NCBI RefSeq assembly: GCF_005502275.1
Contig: NZ_SWLZ01000009.1
Span: 1 to 64,000 of the forward strand
Source of the DNA: Robertmurraya siralis
GTDB taxonomy: Bacteria; Bacillota; Bacilli; Bacillales; Cytobacillaceae
DNA: 64,000 nt
Direction of reading: 5' to 3'
Both the position numbers and the translations under genes were made by a program. Under the pieces are notes generated by a model. That model did no database searches and was not told the origin of the DNA. It saw only the letters and a program-made list of their open reading frames with translations. Positions 46,155 to 56,047 of the stretch are shown here, piece by piece; positions within the stretch are counted from its first letter, which is position 1; every line of letters starts with the position of its first letter.

Positions 46155-46724
46155 ATGAAGAAAAGATTAGGCATCGATATAGATGGGACCGTTACTCGTC
46201 CAGAGACGATCCTCCCGTATATGAACAAAGATTTTGGTTTATCATTATCGTTAGAAGACATAGTCGATTACGATCTATCTCTTTTAGTTGACATCCCAGC
46301 CTCAGAATTTGCACAATGGTGGCTCAATATTGAAGCAAAAGTATATGAAGAATCACCTTTAGCGGAGCATGTAAAAGACGTTTTGCTCGAATGGGAAAAG
46401 TTGCATGAGCTCTATTTTATTAGTGCCCGCAGTACCCATTTATTAGCGATTACCGAGAATTGGTTTAAAAAAGAGGGTTTACCCTTTCATCATATTGAGT
46501 TAACCGGTTCGCATAATAAGGTCGAATTGATTAAAAATTACCAGCTTGATTTGTTTATTGAAGACAAACATGATAATGCAGTGATTGTTCATCAAGAATG
46601 CAAAATCCCTGTTCTTCTCTTCGACACCCCGTACAATCAACAACCACTCCCCCAAGGTGTCATTAGAATTTATCATTGGTTTGAAGCAAAAGCATGGGTA
46701 AAGAGATGGGTCCAGCAAGGGTAA
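46155..46724 (+). CDS. yqfW: YqfW-like nucleotidase, HAD superfamily
   Basis: A 189-residue HAD phosphatase of the 5'(3')-deoxyribonucleotidase kind. Motif I is GIDIDGTVTRP (two Asp); motif II has FISARSTHLLA; motif III/IV has LFIEDKHDNAVI. It likely removes phosphate from nucleotides. The ATG follows AAAGGAGAG. It converges on zur at a shared terminator. Confidence 0.9.
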   Translation: MKKRLGIDIDGTVTRPETILPYMNKDFGLSLSLEDIVDYDLSLLVDIPASEFAQWWLNIEAKVYEESPLAEHVKDVLLEWEKLHELYFISARSTHLLAITENWFKKEGLPFHHIELTGSHNKVELIKNYQLDLFIEDKHDNAVIVHQECKIPVLLFDTPYNQQPLPQGVIRIYHWFEAKAWVKRWVQQG

Positions 46725-46725
46725 A

Positions 46726-46760
46726 AAAAGCATAGAGCCTACGAATAAGACTCTATGCAT
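46726..46760. terminator. Bidirectional terminator yqfW / zur
   Basis: AAAAAGCATAGAGCC pairs with the opposing GACTCTATGC around TACGAATAA. The plus-strand T run is poor, the minus-strand one good. Confidence 0.65.
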
Positions 46761-47166
46761 TGCATTCAGGACAGCGTCCATAAATTTCAAATTTGTGACC
46801 TGATATATCAAATCCTTGTAAATTTTCACTTAAACTTTGCATTGGACACGTTTCAATTTCTTTCGTTTTGCCACAATCCAAGCAAATAAAATGATGGTGA
46901 TGAGTCTGGTGAGAGCAAGTAAACCGAAAATGCTTTTCACCTGATAATTCTGTCATTTCAAAGATCCCTAATTCAACAAACATTGAAAGATTGCGGTATA
47001 TTGTATCAAAACTCAGGCCAGGATAATCATCCTTCATTTGATCAAGAACATCCTTTGCCGTTAAGTATTTTTCGCTATTTGAAAACAATTCGAGCATCTC
47101 TTCCCGTTTGCCAGTATGCTTGTACCCTTTTTCTTTCAATAATTGCAACGCTTCACTTACATTCAT
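46753..47166 (-). CDS. zur: Zur, zinc-responsive Fur-family repressor
   Basis: A 137-residue Fur-family repressor. The N-terminal winged helix covers residues 8-80 ([14 protein letters not shown], then [16 protein letters not shown]). Metal sites: [19 protein letters not shown] and CP..C near the C-terminus (GRCPEC). It should repress the znu genes when zinc is plentiful. It starts inside the stop of znuB (ATGA), so it is coexpressed with its own target. Confidence 0.9.
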   Translation of the reverse strand: MNVSEALQLLKEKGYKHTGKREEMLELFSNSEKYLTAKDVLDQMKDDYPGLSFDTIYRNLSMFVELGIFEMTELSGEKHFRFTCSHQTHHHHFICLDCGKTKEIETCPMQSLSENLQGFDISGHKFEIYGRCPECNA

Positions 47167-48023
47167 GATTTCACCCCATTATTAACAGGTCTAGATGAGC
47201 TTATTTTCTTTAAGCCGATCGTGACAACTAATATTACTACTGCGATCATAACAATAGTTCCACCCGGTGCCAAGTCTAAATAATAAGAAATAAGTAATCC
47301 ACCCAAAACAGATGTTTCGCCAAATAATACGGAATAAAAGATCGTTTCTTTAAATCCCTTTGCAATCCGGATGCTTGCCGCAACTGGCAGGGTCATTAAA
47401 GAAGAAACTAAAAGAATCCCAACGATCCTCATTGATGCAGCAATTACGAGGGCAACCATAATAATAAAAATGAAATGAATGCTTTTAACAGCGATGCCAG
47501 ACGCTTTCGCATGCTCTTCATCAAATGATAATAAAAACAGTTCCTTATACAACAGTATAATTGCAATAATCACAAATGCGCTAATGAATAAGATTGTATA
47601 TAAGTCAGCCCTGCTTACAGCACTTACACTTCCAAACAAATAACCAAATAGATCCGTATTAAACCCGTCTGCTAAAGAAATGAAGATTGCGCCTAAGCCA
47701 ATTCCTCCTGAAAGGATGATCGGTATCGCCAGCTCTTGATAATGTTTATAAACGGTTCGCAGCTTTTCGATAAATAATGAACCCGTAACAGAAAACGCCA
47801 TCCCCATATACAGTGGATTCAGACCACTCATCACTAAGAATTTTTTTTCAAGGAGCAGACTTGCCGCGATTCCAGCTAATGTCACATGACTCAATGCATC
47901 CGCAATGAGCGATAAGCGTCTAACCACGATAAAAACCCCTAGCAATGGTGCAATTACGCCAATAATCATCCCCGTCAGAAAGGCATTTTGTAAAAATTCA
48001 AATTGAAAAATATCCTTGATCAT
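47163..48023 (-). CDS. znuB: ZnuB, zinc ABC transporter permease
   Basis: A 286-residue metal ABC permease of family 9 with about eight helices ([37 protein letters not shown]). The motif [12 protein letters not shown] is typical. The ATG at 48023 follows GAAGGAG; the TTG two codons earlier overlaps the site. It overlaps zur by four bases. Confidence 0.9.
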   Translation of the reverse strand: MIKDIFQFEFLQNAFLTGMIIGVIAPLLGVFIVVRRLSLIADALSHVTLAGIAASLLLEKKFLVMSGLNPLYMGMAFSVTGSLFIEKLRTVYKHYQELAIPIILSGGIGLGAIFISLADGFNTDLFGYLFGSVSAVSRADLYTILFISAFVIIAIILLYKELFLLSFDEEHAKASGIAVKSIHFIFIIMVALVIAASMRIVGILLVSSLMTLPVAASIRIAKGFKETIFYSVLFGETSVLGGLLISYYLDLAPGGTIVMIAVVILVVTIGLKKISSSRPVNNGVKS

Positions 48024-48025
48024 TT

Positions 48026-48805
48026 TCAAACTCCTTCATGATGATGTTCATGGGAGAGCAAATGAACATCATGACCATAAATCTGCGACATGTCATTAAT
48101 TTGCAGCTGTTCAAATTCCTCGGATTTCCCATGGAAATGTAAAAATTTATTTAAACAAGCTACATGCGAGACTTTATCAGATATGGTACCAATATCATGG
48201 GTAACCAACAGCAGTGTAATTCCTCGCTCTTTATTTAAGTGTGCGAGCATTTCATAAAAGGATTGAACATTTTGTGCATCTACGCCGACCGTAGGTTCAT
48301 CAAGAATCAGCAGTTTCGGTTCACTTACTAATGCTCTGGCAATAAAAACCCTTTGCTGCTGACCACCTGATAGCTGTCCAATATTCCGATTCCGATACTC
48401 GTTTAACCCAACCGAGTCTATCGCTGCCTTAATCTTCCGATGGTCCTCAGCCCGCAAAAATTTAAACATTCCGATCTTTTTGGTTAATCCGCTACTAACG
48501 ACCTCATAAACAGTCGCAGGAAATCCGCTATTAAATGAATTCGCTTTTTGCGAGACGAATCCTATTTGCTGCCAGTCTTTAAAACGGTGAATGTCCTCAC
48601 CAAAAAGGCGAATACTTCCTCTTTGTAGCTTCAAAAGACCAAGAATTAATTTTAATAATGTAGATTTTCCAGATCCATTCGGTCCAACTACAGCTAAAAA
48701 AGCTCCCATAGGGATCGTTAGTTGTATATTCTCTAAAACATTTTCCTTTTCATAATGAAAGGACAAATCGTCTATTTCGATAATTGGTTGCGTGGCATTC
48801 ATCAT
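48026..48805 (-). CDS. znuC: ZnuC, zinc ABC transporter ATPase
   Basis: A 259-residue ATPase. Walker A GPNGSGKSTLLK, Q-loop in IGFVSQKANSF, signature LSGGQQQR, Walker B LLILDEPT, H-loop in TLLLVTHDIG. The end is His-rich (HDVHLLSHEHHHEGV), suiting a zinc protein. The binding lipoprotein ZnuA is not next to it and would have to be encoded elsewhere. Confidence 0.92.
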   Translation of the reverse strand: MMNATQPIIEIDDLSFHYEKENVLENIQLTIPMGAFLAVVGPNGSGKSTLLKLILGLLKLQRGSIRLFGEDIHRFKDWQQIGFVSQKANSFNSGFPATVYEVVSSGLTKKIGMFKFLRAEDHRKIKAAIDSVGLNEYRNRNIGQLSGGQQQRVFIARALVSEPKLLILDEPTVGVDAQNVQSFYEMLAHLNKERGITLLLVTHDIGTISDKVSHVACLNKFLHFHGKSEEFEQLQINDMSQIYGHDVHLLSHEHHHEGV

Positions 48806-49031
48806 ATCACCTATTTTTTGAAATTAGCCATGTATGAAAATGTTGTTGGTTCCCAATCAAGTCAAGGTTGAAGGAAAGCCATTCAACAGCCTGATTCACA
48901 GCTTCGAATTTAAAAAAGAATCATTTCGATTTAGAAGTATACAGGATCAAATCTTTATTGTAAAGCTTTATGCAGTCCGTCACAACTAAATGACCATGCT
49001 CATAAAGTAAAGAAGAAGGGGTGTGGGACAT

Positions 49032-49286
49032 TTGAAAATCTTCCAGAAAATTATTAATCATAAAATCAATTCCATTACAGGAAGAGAGTTGCTTAAATAC
49101 GGTAAGCAATTTCAAATAAGCATTACAAATGAACAGGCTGAACAAATCGCCGCCCATTTAAGAGGGAAAAATGTTAATATTTTTAATGATGGAGAAAGGA
49201 AAAACCTCATAAATGAACTTGCCAACATTGTCGGTAACGAAAAAGCAAACGAGATAAATCGTCTTTTTGTTAGTTTTACAAAATAA
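49032..49286 (+). CDS. yqfT: YqfT-like DUF2624 protein
   Basis: An 84-residue basic protein (LKIFQKIINHKINSITGREL..., ending EINRLFVSFTK). It matches YqfT/DUF2624, function unknown. The TTG at 49032 follows AAGGGGTG by eight bases; the GTG three codons earlier is too close to the site. Confidence 0.78.
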   Translation: MKIFQKIINHKINSITGRELLKYGKQFQISITNEQAEQIAAHLRGKNVNIFNDGERKNLINELANIVGNEKANEINRLFVSFTK

Positions 49287-49362
49287 CACAAAAAGAAATC
49301 CACTTCAGAAGAAGCGGATTCAGAGTGTAGACAAAGTCAAAAATAAATAAAATCAGTTCCCT

Positions 49363-49487
49363 TCAGGCTGATTGAAAACGTTTGTTTTCGAGGCGCGAAG
49401 CCTTGGGAGGAGCGGAGTTACCAAAATGGGTAATGAGCACCGGACAAGACGAGCAACAAAGAAAGCGAGCGTTTGCGGGCAGCCTGA
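49363..49487. repeat. GC-rich structured intergenic element
   Basis: About 125 bases between TCAGGCTG (49363-49370) and its complement CAGCCTGA (49480-49487). It is much richer in G and C than its surroundings and contains local stems (AGGC-GCGAA-GCCT, TTACC-AAAAT-GGGTAA) and a purine-rich GGGAGGAGCGGAG stretch. The outer flanks also pair AAAGAAATCC (49292-49301) with GGATTTCTTT (49490-49499). No ORF. It recalls repeats I have seen in other Bacillaceae, so a mobile element or a structured RNA are both possible. Confidence 0.5.
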
Positions 49488-49510
49488 GCGGATTTCTTTC
49501 TCCATCTTAC

Positions 49511-50404
49511 TTACTCGGCTAAAATATTTTCTAGCAAGCTTTTGTTAAATTCTTTCTCGCGGAACATGGCAATTTCATGCTTGTAAGGTGCCTTTTTATT
49601 ATTTTTATCCTCACCTACATAAGGAGTTTCAAGAATTTTTGGGATATCCATTAATTGAGGGTGGTGAACAATATCGTTTAATGCCTTAAATCCGATATGG
49701 CCAAATCCAATATTCTCATGTCTATCCTTACTTGCGCCACGTTCGTTTTTACTATCATTAATATGGAGCACTTTTAAACGATCAATGCCGATAACTTTAT
49801 CGAATTCATTCAATACCCCATCAAAATCTTCGACAATATTATAACCTGCATCATGGGTATGGCAAGTATCGAAACAAACAGATAGACGCTCATTATGAGT
49901 TACCCCGTCAATAATCATTGCAATTTCTTCAAATGTTCTTCCACATTCTGAACCTTTGCCCGCCATTGTTTCTAAGGCAATTTGCAACGATTCCCTTCCG
50001 GTTAACACTTCATTCAACCCTTCAATGATTTTCTGAATTCCTGCTTCCGCTCCTGCGCCGACATGGGCACCTGGGTGGAGCACAATTTGCTTAGCGCCAA
50101 TCGCTTCTGTACGCTCAATTTCACTTCTTAAAAACCGGACTCCCAGCTCAAAGGTATCAGGATTGGTCGTATTTCCAATGTTGATAATATAAGGTGCGTG
50201 GACAACGATTTCATCAATGCCGTGCTCTTTCATATGTTGGCGTCCTGCTTCAATATTTAAATCTTCAATTTTTTTGCGTCTCGTATTTTGCGGTGCACCT
50301 GTATAAATCATAAAAGTATTAGCACCGTATGATACAGCTTCTTCACTTGCAGATAAAAGCATCTTTTTTCCGCTCATTGATACATGCGATCCAATTTTCA
50401 ACAT
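49511..50404 (-). CDS. nfo: Endonuclease IV (Nfo)
   Basis: A 297-residue AP endonuclease of the Nfo family, which cuts DNA at abasic sites in base excision repair. The zinc ligands are spread through [33 protein letters not shown] and [11 protein letters not shown], all visible. The start [13 protein letters not shown] is typical; I chose the second of two adjacent ATGs (50402-50404), and the first is possible. It lies directly downstream of cshB. Confidence 0.94.
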   Translation of the reverse strand: MLKIGSHVSMSGKKMLLSASEEAVSYGANTFMIYTGAPQNTRRKKIEDLNIEAGRQHMKEHGIDEIVVHAPYIINIGNTTNPDTFELGVRFLRSEIERTEAIGAKQIVLHPGAHVGAGAEAGIQKIIEGLNEVLTGRESLQIALETMAGKGSECGRTFEEIAMIIDGVTHNERLSVCFDTCHTHDAGYNIVEDFDGVLNEFDKVIGIDRLKVLHINDSKNERGASKDRHENIGFGHIGFKALNDIVHHPQLMDIPKILETPYVGEDKNNKKAPYKHEIAMFREKEFNKSLLENILAE

Positions 50405-50437
50405 CATTATCTCTCCCTTAACATAAACATTACTCAC

Positions 50438-51742
50438 TTATTTTCTTTTTAAGCGATTTTGACGCTTTCTAATTTTATCAACCTCTGATTGCATTTTTTT
50501 CTTATAACCAGGTTTTACCTTCTTCGGTTTTTTCACAATTGCTTTCGCCATAACATCAATCTCATCCTGCTGTCTTTGCCGTTTCTTTCTTTTGTTGCGA
50601 TCGCTAATTTCAATGATCTCCCCATCTTTTAAGTCAACGTTTTTAAACTGGATTCCAAGGTTTTCTAGCCGATTAAGCGCATCCTCATCTGACGAACTGT
50701 AAATCGTTAAGGCAACACCTGAATAACCCGCACGTGCAGTCCTCCCTACACGATGGACGTAAAAGTCTAAATCTGAAGGAAGCTCATAATTAATAACATG
50801 GCTTACTCCCTCGATATCAATTCCCCTTGCCGCTAAGTCTGTTGCGACAATGTATTGAAATTCTAAATCCTTAATTTGTTTCATCATTTTTTTGCGTTCT
50901 CTAGGGCTAAGATCGCCATGAATCCGCCCAACTTTTAGACCTTTATTTGTTAACGCAAATGCTACTTCTTCAGCCATTTTTTTTGTATTTGTAAACACAA
51001 TCGCTAAATATGGATTATATGCCGTCAACACATCATAAACTACTTCCTTTTTATTACGATGGCGGGCGGGCAATAAATAATGAGCAATTTTTTCTGCTGT
51101 TAATTGTTTCGGTTCAATATGAATGTATTGAGGATTTTCCAAGTATTTCTTCAAAAACGGCTTTAACTTTTCAGGGATTGTTGCAGAGAAAACGAGCATT
51201 TGCAGTTTTTCTTGCATTTTTGAAGCAAATTGATCAATGTCTTCAAGAAAACCCATGTCAAGCATTAAATCTGCTTCATCAATAACAAGTGTAGTCGATT
51301 TATGAATGAAGAGCGCCTGCTCCTTCGTTAAATCATTAATCCTCCCTGGAGTACCAACGACAATATGTGGCTGAACCTTGAGCTTTTCGATCGTTCTCTG
51401 CTTGTCCGTCCCGCCGATGAATAAACGTGTTAAAATTTCTTCATTACTGAATTCTGTTATGTTTATAATCTCTTGGTAAATTTGACTTGCAAGTTCCCGC
51501 GTCGGTGCTGTAATCACCACTTGTACCTCTTTTTTGGTTGGATCAATTTTATCGATGAGCGGTAAAATATAAGAATGGGTTTTTCCCGTTCCCGTTTGCG
51601 ACTGTCCAATAACACTTTCTCCTCTTTGGACGAGAGGGATCAATCTTTGTTGGATTTCGGTTGGTTCATGAAATCCGATCTTCTGTAAAGCCTTCATCAC
51701 AAATGGTTGAAATCCATATATATTAAATTTCGATTCTGCCAT
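50438..51742 (-). CDS. cshB: CshB, DEAD-box RNA helicase
   Basis: A 434-residue DEAD-box helicase. Motifs: Q (FNIYGFQPF.. PTEIQQRLIP), I GQSQTGTGKTH, Ia PTRELASQ, II VIDEADLM, III SATIP, V TDLAARGIDI, VI HRVGRTARAG. A lysine- and arginine-rich tail (KKRQRQQDEID) follows. It remodels RNA, especially in the cold. B. subtilis cshB (yqfR) also precedes nfo. ATG behind GGAGTAGAACT. Confidence 0.95.
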   Translation of the reverse strand: MAESKFNIYGFQPFVMKALQKIGFHEPTEIQQRLIPLVQRGESVIGQSQTGTGKTHSYILPLIDKIDPTKKEVQVVITAPTRELASQIYQEIINITEFSNEEILTRLFIGGTDKQRTIEKLKVQPHIVVGTPGRINDLTKEQALFIHKSTTLVIDEADLMLDMGFLEDIDQFASKMQEKLQMLVFSATIPEKLKPFLKKYLENPQYIHIEPKQLTAEKIAHYLLPARHRNKKEVVYDVLTAYNPYLAIVFTNTKKMAEEVAFALTNKGLKVGRIHGDLSPRERKKMMKQIKDLEFQYIVATDLAARGIDIEGVSHVINYELPSDLDFYVHRVGRTARAGYSGVALTIYSSSDEDALNRLENLGIQFKNVDLKDGEIIEISDRNKRKKRQRQQDEIDVMAKAIVKKPKKVKPGYKKKMQSEVDKIRKRQNRLKRK

Positions 51743-51960
51743 AGTTCTACTCCTTCATTAACTTCGCCCGTTTTCGGACATCATCTACCCATTATAATCG
51801 AGAATTGTTATTTGTGCCAATTAAGGATGTTTTCTTATCCTTTATACCAAATTCCTTAGAAATCCGCAAAAGTACTTAACGATTCCAGCCTAAATGCATA
51901 CCTTAATAGGAGAGAATCTATGCATATGTCTAAAGGCTAAAGATTGAAAGGAGGAAGAAC

Positions 51961-52551
51961 ATGCCACCAAGAATGAGAGCTCCTTTCCCTCCACCTGGAA
52001 ACCCAGCCATGCGTTCTATGATGCCTAGAGGTGGGCCTCCCATGAATAGGATTGGATTTAGACCGCCACAACCGCAACGGGGCGGTGGCGGTGGACTGTT
52101 GGCCAGAATATTTGGAAATCGCGGGAGTCAAAGAGCAAGCTCAAATCCTTTTTCTTTCCCCACTTCCACTGCAGCCGGGCAAGCCACTAGCCGTGGTGGA
52201 AGCAGTGGCGGTTTGTTAAAAACCTTAACCGACCCGAATGCGTTAAACGGATTTCTTGCGAATACTGAGAAAGTGCTCAATACTGCACAGCAGATCGGTC
52301 CAATGGTTCAGCAATATGGTCCAATAGTCAAAAATTTACCTTCATTATGGAAGCTGTATAAAGGCTTCAGAGATCTCCCTTCCGACACTGAAGATGATGC
52401 TCCAAAAGAAGAGACAGACAAAAAAAGCACGAAGAAAAACAACGGCCAAACGAAAAAGAAAAAAAGTTCAAGTTCTGAAGAGCATAAAGAAACAAATCAA
52501 AAGAGAAGTTCTTCTGAAAACAATATATCCGTCCCAAAACTATATATTTAA
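51961..52551 (+). CDS. yqfQ: YqfQ/VrrA-like proline-glycine-rich protein
   Basis: A 196-residue protein of the YqfQ/VrrA type. The start is rich in Pro, Arg and Gly (MPPRMRAPFPPPGNPAMRSM) with a run of five Gly. Residues 70-130 form a helical segment (LLKTLTDPNALNGFLANTEK, QQIGPMVQQYGPIVKNLPSL). The C-terminal third is rich in Lys, Ser and Thr. The function is unclear, spore association is suggested for the family. ATG behind GGAGGAAGAAC. Confidence 0.82.
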   Translation: MPPRMRAPFPPPGNPAMRSMMPRGGPPMNRIGFRPPQPQRGGGGGLLARIFGNRGSQRASSNPFSFPTSTAAGQATSRGGSSGGLLKTLTDPNALNGFLANTEKVLNTAQQIGPMVQQYGPIVKNLPSLWKLYKGFRDLPSDTEDDAPKEETDKKSTKKNNGQTKKKKSSSSEEHKETNQKRSSSENNISVPKLYI

Positions 52552-52567
52552 TGGATGGATAATTTCC

Positions 52568-52600
52568 TGAAAGAATGCTGTTACAAGCGTTCTTTTTTTA
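52568..52600 (+). terminator. Terminator of yqfQ
   Basis: AAGAATGCT pairs with AGCGTTCTT around GTTACA, followed by seven T. Confidence 0.88.
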
Positions 52601-52629
52601 TGATCGACTTTTGAGAACTATTTTGATCC

Positions 52630-52661
52630 ATATCATGCAAAGCTTTAGTTTTGCATGATAT
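52630..52661. repeat. Perfect 12-bp hairpin, no T run
   Basis: ATATCATGCAAA and TTTGCATGATAT flank an 8-base loop (GCTTTAGT). There is no T run, so it is not a normal terminator. It may be an operator or a structured RNA part in the ispH leader, or a repeat relic. Confidence 0.5.
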
Positions 52662-53022
52662 TTGCCCTGTACAGCGATTTTTTTAACATCTTTATGCTTA
52701 AATTCTAGCTTCTCAACGTCCCTTGACAAGGTCTAAAATTTAACTGCCCTCTATTTCTACGGCCATATCACTACAGAAAGCCCTCTAAATCAGCAGTATT
52801 GGAGCTATCAACACTCTTCCCATTTCTTTTTTCCAGCTTCCTCAAATTGAGGTTTTAGACATAATCCTTTATAATAGGTTCGTAGGAGAAGAATACGTTA
52901 TAATGATTAAAAATAATTTCTGTGTTTATTGCACGGCATTCAATCAATTTCTGCTTTTTTGTTTAAAAGTGAGAGGTTGACTAATAGATTAAGAGCAATC
53001 TTCGCTTTTAGGAGGTTTCAAA

Positions 53023-53964
53023 ATGAAAGTTATTAAAATTTCTCCACGCGGCTACTGCTATGGTGTCGTTGATGCTATGGTCATTGCAAGAAATGCTGCT
53101 TTAGATAAAACATTGCCCAGACCAATCTATATTCTTGGGATGATTGTTCATAACAAGCATGTCACAGATGCTTTTGAAGAAGAAGGCATTATTACATTAG
53201 ATGGAAGCAATCGTAAAGAGATTCTTGAAAAGGTTGACCAAGGTACGGTTATTTTTACCGCTCATGGAATCTCTCCTGAGGTTCGGGCGTTAGCCAAGGA
53301 AAAAGGGCTTGTAACGATTGATGCCACTTGTCCTGATGTGACAAGAACTCATAATCTTATAAGAGAAAAAAAAGCAGAAGGATTTCAAGTGATCTATATT
53401 GGCAAGAAAGGTCATCCAGAGCCTGAAGGAGCCCTAGGTGTTGCTCCTGGCATCGTGCACCTCGTTGAGACAGAAGAGGATGTAAATAGACTTCAACTCA
53501 ATCACGATAAATTGATCGTCACAAACCAAACGACGATGAGCCAATGGGATGTTGGTCATATTATGGATCTCCTAAAGGAGAAATTCCCTCATGCTGAGTT
53601 TCATAACGAAATATGTAATGCTACTCAAGTAAGACAAGAAGCTGTAGCGCAAACGGCAGGAGCTGCTGATGTAACAATCGTCGTCGGCGATCCAAAGAGC
53701 AATAATTCTAACCGATTAGCACAGGTTTCAGAGGAGATTGCTGGAACAAAGGCTTATCGAATCGGTGATGTAAGTGAACTGAATATAGACTGGATTAAAG
53801 ATGTAGAAACTGTCGCTGTTACTTCAGGTGCATCAACACCGACCCCCATAACAAAGGAAGTTATCTCATTTATTGAGCAGTTCGATCCAAACGATCAATC
53901 CACTTGGAATGTAGAAAAAAAGGTGCCTTTAAGTAAAATCTTGCCAAAAGTAAAAAAAGTATAG
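53023..53964 (+). CDS. ispH: IspH, HMB-PP reductase (MEP pathway)
   Basis: A 313-residue iron-sulfur reductase, the last MEP-pathway enzyme, making IPP and DMAPP. Cluster cysteines are Cys12 (GYCYGV), Cys in DATCPDV and Cys in NEICNAT. The HGISPEVR and GHPEPEG motifs are present. ATG behind AGGAGG. Monocistronic with a strong terminator. Confidence 0.95.
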   Translation: MKVIKISPRGYCYGVVDAMVIARNAALDKTLPRPIYILGMIVHNKHVTDAFEEEGIITLDGSNRKEILEKVDQGTVIFTAHGISPEVRALAKEKGLVTIDATCPDVTRTHNLIREKKAEGFQVIYIGKKGHPEPEGALGVAPGIVHLVETEEDVNRLQLNHDKLIVTNQTTMSQWDVGHIMDLLKEKFPHAEFHNEICNATQVRQEAVAQTAGAADVTIVVGDPKSNNSNRLAQVSEEIAGTKAYRIGDVSELNIDWIKDVETVAVTSGASTPTPITKEVISFIEQFDPNDQSTWNVEKKVPLSKILPKVKKV

Positions 53965-53995
53965 CCGGGCTGTCGGCTATACTTTTTTTATCATT
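53957..53995 (+). terminator. Terminator of ispH
   Basis: AGTATAGCCG pairs with CGGCTATACT around GGCTGT, with a run of T. The stop codon of ispH lies within the stem. Confidence 0.92.
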
Positions 53996-54124
53996 GCCAT
54001 AAATAAATCATTTCAACATTGCTTTTTACACATCTGCTAAATAAGACCGGATTTACTTTAGCGAGAAGTATTGAGCATCATCCTGCACTTTATTCGTTGC
54101 AAAGAGACGTCAGCGCCTAGATAT

Positions 54125-55240
54125 TTACATAAAATGAAATGGGTCTGTATTTGGTTTAGAGGCGATAAAAGAAACATTCAAACCCTTGGCCTGACACATT
54201 TTAGTCAGGACATCGACAACCCCCTGTTTCATAATCATTTCAATATGATGACCTGGATCGATAATATTCAACCCTTCCATCATTGCATCATGGGCAACAT
54301 GATAATACATGTCCCCTGTAACATAAACATCTGCCCCTTTAAACTTCGCAGCGCGAAAATACTTATTGCCGTCGCCACCAAGTACAGCAACTTTTTTTAT
54401 CCGCTCTTTTAGGTTTCCGACGACCCTCAAGCCAGTTACCCCCAATGCCTGTTTAACATGCATGGCAAATTCCTCTAATGACATTTCATCTATATAGCCA
54501 ATTCTTCCGAGCCCTAATGCCTCTCCTTTGTTGTCTAATGGATAAATATCGTAAGCCACCTCTTCATAAGGATGGCTTTTAAACATAGCAGAGAGAACCT
54601 TTTTTTCCAAATGGGCTGGGAAAATGGTTTCTACTCGAGACTCATTCACACTTTCTAGCTTACCGTGCGTGCCGATATGGGGATTCGTATTCTCCCCAGG
54701 AAGGAATTGCCCCGTTCCATTAGTGGAAAAAGTACAATGACTGTAATTACCGATCGCACCAGCTCCCGCATTTCCTAATGCTTGTTTCAGTGCTTCTGCG
54801 TTTTCCTCCGGGACATAGACAACTAGCTTTTTCAGTTTCACTTCGTAGGTCGGAACAAGAACCTCCGTATTTGTTAATCCTAACGCATCTGCCAATAGAT
54901 CATTTACCCCACCTTTTGCCACATCTAAATTGGTATGGGCAGCATAGACAGCAATATCATGCTTAATAAGTTTTTCAATGATCCTGCCAGATGTCTGTTC
55001 AGTTGTAATTTTTTGCAGTGGACGAAAAATAATCGGATGATGGGCAATAATAAGTTCAGCGTTAGCAGCAATTGCTTCATCGACAACTTCTTCCAGCACA
55101 TCTAATGCTACCAATACCTTGCTAATCGGTTTATTGAGACGGCCGACTTGCAAGCCAATCTTATCTCCCTCCATCGCATATGCTTTAGGTGAAAATTGTT
55201 CAAATAATTCGATCACTTCATAGCCATTTGCATTCTTCAT
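54125..55240 (-). CDS. yqfO: YqfO, Nif3/DUF34 family protein
   Basis: A 371-residue Nif3-like protein. Metal-binding His motifs are LIIAHHPIIFR and VYAAHTNLDVAKGGVND; near the C-terminus VTGDMYYHVAHDA, and ISLIDPGHHIEM-like IIDPGHHIEMI. Between is a 130-residue insert (PII-like) typical of the Bacillus form. It may act as a metal chaperone or GTP cyclohydrolase-like enzyme; not settled. It overlaps trmK's stop by one base (TAATG), so it is coupled. Confidence 0.9.
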   Translation of the reverse strand: MKNANGYEVIELFEQFSPKAYAMEGDKIGLQVGRLNKPISKVLVALDVLEEVVDEAIAANAELIIAHHPIIFRPLQKITTEQTSGRIIEKLIKHDIAVYAAHTNLDVAKGGVNDLLADALGLTNTEVLVPTYEVKLKKLVVYVPEENAEALKQALGNAGAGAIGNYSHCTFSTNGTGQFLPGENTNPHIGTHGKLESVNESRVETIFPAHLEKKVLSAMFKSHPYEEVAYDIYPLDNKGEALGLGRIGYIDEMSLEEFAMHVKQALGVTGLRVVGNLKERIKKVAVLGGDGNKYFRAAKFKGADVYVTGDMYYHVAHDAMMEGLNIIDPGHHIEMIMKQGVVDVLTKMCQAKGLNVSFIASKPNTDPFHFM

Positions 55241-55950
55241 TAATCCAATACCTCCTCTACCAACAGTATCTTGTTGCTTAACTCCATTCTCTTCTTTTGA
55301 TTGTCTTCATTTTCGGCAGCTTCTTCAAGCCTGCCTAATATTCTTTTCCAATTGGCCACTTCACTCCGCCATTTTTTCACGAAGGGCATTTTTTTTTGCT
55401 CGATTAAAAACGGGCCCATTAATAAAGACGCTGCAATATTCATATTATGATAAGGCTTATTGGGCTCACCTTTTTCAGCGACTAGTATTTCATAAATTTT
55501 CCCGTCTTCTTCCAAAATTTCTTCCGCCACTAGCTGCCAACCATGTTCCAATAACCAGAGCCTGATTGACTTAGCACTTAAATTTGGCTGCAGTATGAGT
55601 CGTTTAACATTTGTAAGCTTTGCTTCACCAGAGTCAAGAATGCTTGCGATCAACGCTCCACCCATTCCCGCAATTGTTATGCAATCGACTTCATCGTTAG
55701 AAATGACCTCAAGTCCATTTCCTTTGCGCACATCAATCCTATCCGATAAGCCTTCAGCTTCGACCTGCTTTTTAGCAGACTGGAAAGGGCCTTCTACCAC
55801 TTCGCCAGCAATGGCATAGCTGACTATTCCTTTTTTCACGACATGGCATGGCAAATAGGCATGATCTGAACCAATATCCGCAATCCGACTTCCTTCTGGT
55901 ATGTATTCCGCTACAGTTTGCAGACGCTGCGATAATTTATCAATATTCAT
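55240..55950 (-). CDS. trmK: TrmK, tRNA m1A22 methyltransferase
   Basis: A 236-residue SAM methyltransferase that makes 1-methyladenosine at position 22 of tRNA. SAM motif IADIGSDHAYLPCH; DCITIAGMGGALIAS and LQPNLSAKSIRLWLLEHGW are family marks. A C-terminal coiled coil (residues 190-236) follows. It is coupled with yqfO. Confidence 0.94.
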   Translation of the reverse strand: MNIDKLSQRLQTVAEYIPEGSRIADIGSDHAYLPCHVVKKGIVSYAIAGEVVEGPFQSAKKQVEAEGLSDRIDVRKGNGLEVISNDEVDCITIAGMGGALIASILDSGEAKLTNVKRLILQPNLSAKSIRLWLLEHGWQLVAEEILEEDGKIYEILVAEKGEPNKPYHNMNIAASLLMGPFLIEQKKMPFVKKWRSEVANWKRILGRLEEAAENEDNQKKRMELSNKILLVEEVLD

Positions 55951-56000
55951 CTCTTCACCACTTTTTCAATACTATAGGGGCTGTCCATTTTATAAGTATA

Positions 56001-56040
56001 GAAAAAGTCCTTTACATATGCAAAGGACCTTATAATACTA
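56001..56040. terminator. Terminator of cccA
   Basis: AAAAAGTCCTTTACA pairs with TGCAAAGGACCTT around TA, with a T run on the minus strand. It lies just after the cccA stop. Confidence 0.85.
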
Positions 56041-56047
56041 TTTTGTT

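Larger units (their letters stand above)
52552..53022. other. Intergenic region yqfQ-ispH
   Basis: About 470 bases with no gene. A terminator (about 52568-52600) ends yqfQ. A second hairpin lies at 52630-52661. The ispH promoter lies in the last 150 bases, with AGGAGG at about 53010. Confidence 0.5.

Noticed and set aside
48806-49031. Zur operator before znuC
   Set aside because: No palindrome near AAATCGTAAT-N-ATTACGATTT was found.
54071-54412. Plus-strand ORF of 113 codons opposite yqfO
   Set aside because: It is an antisense reading of the conserved yqfO 3' end with no ribosome binding site.
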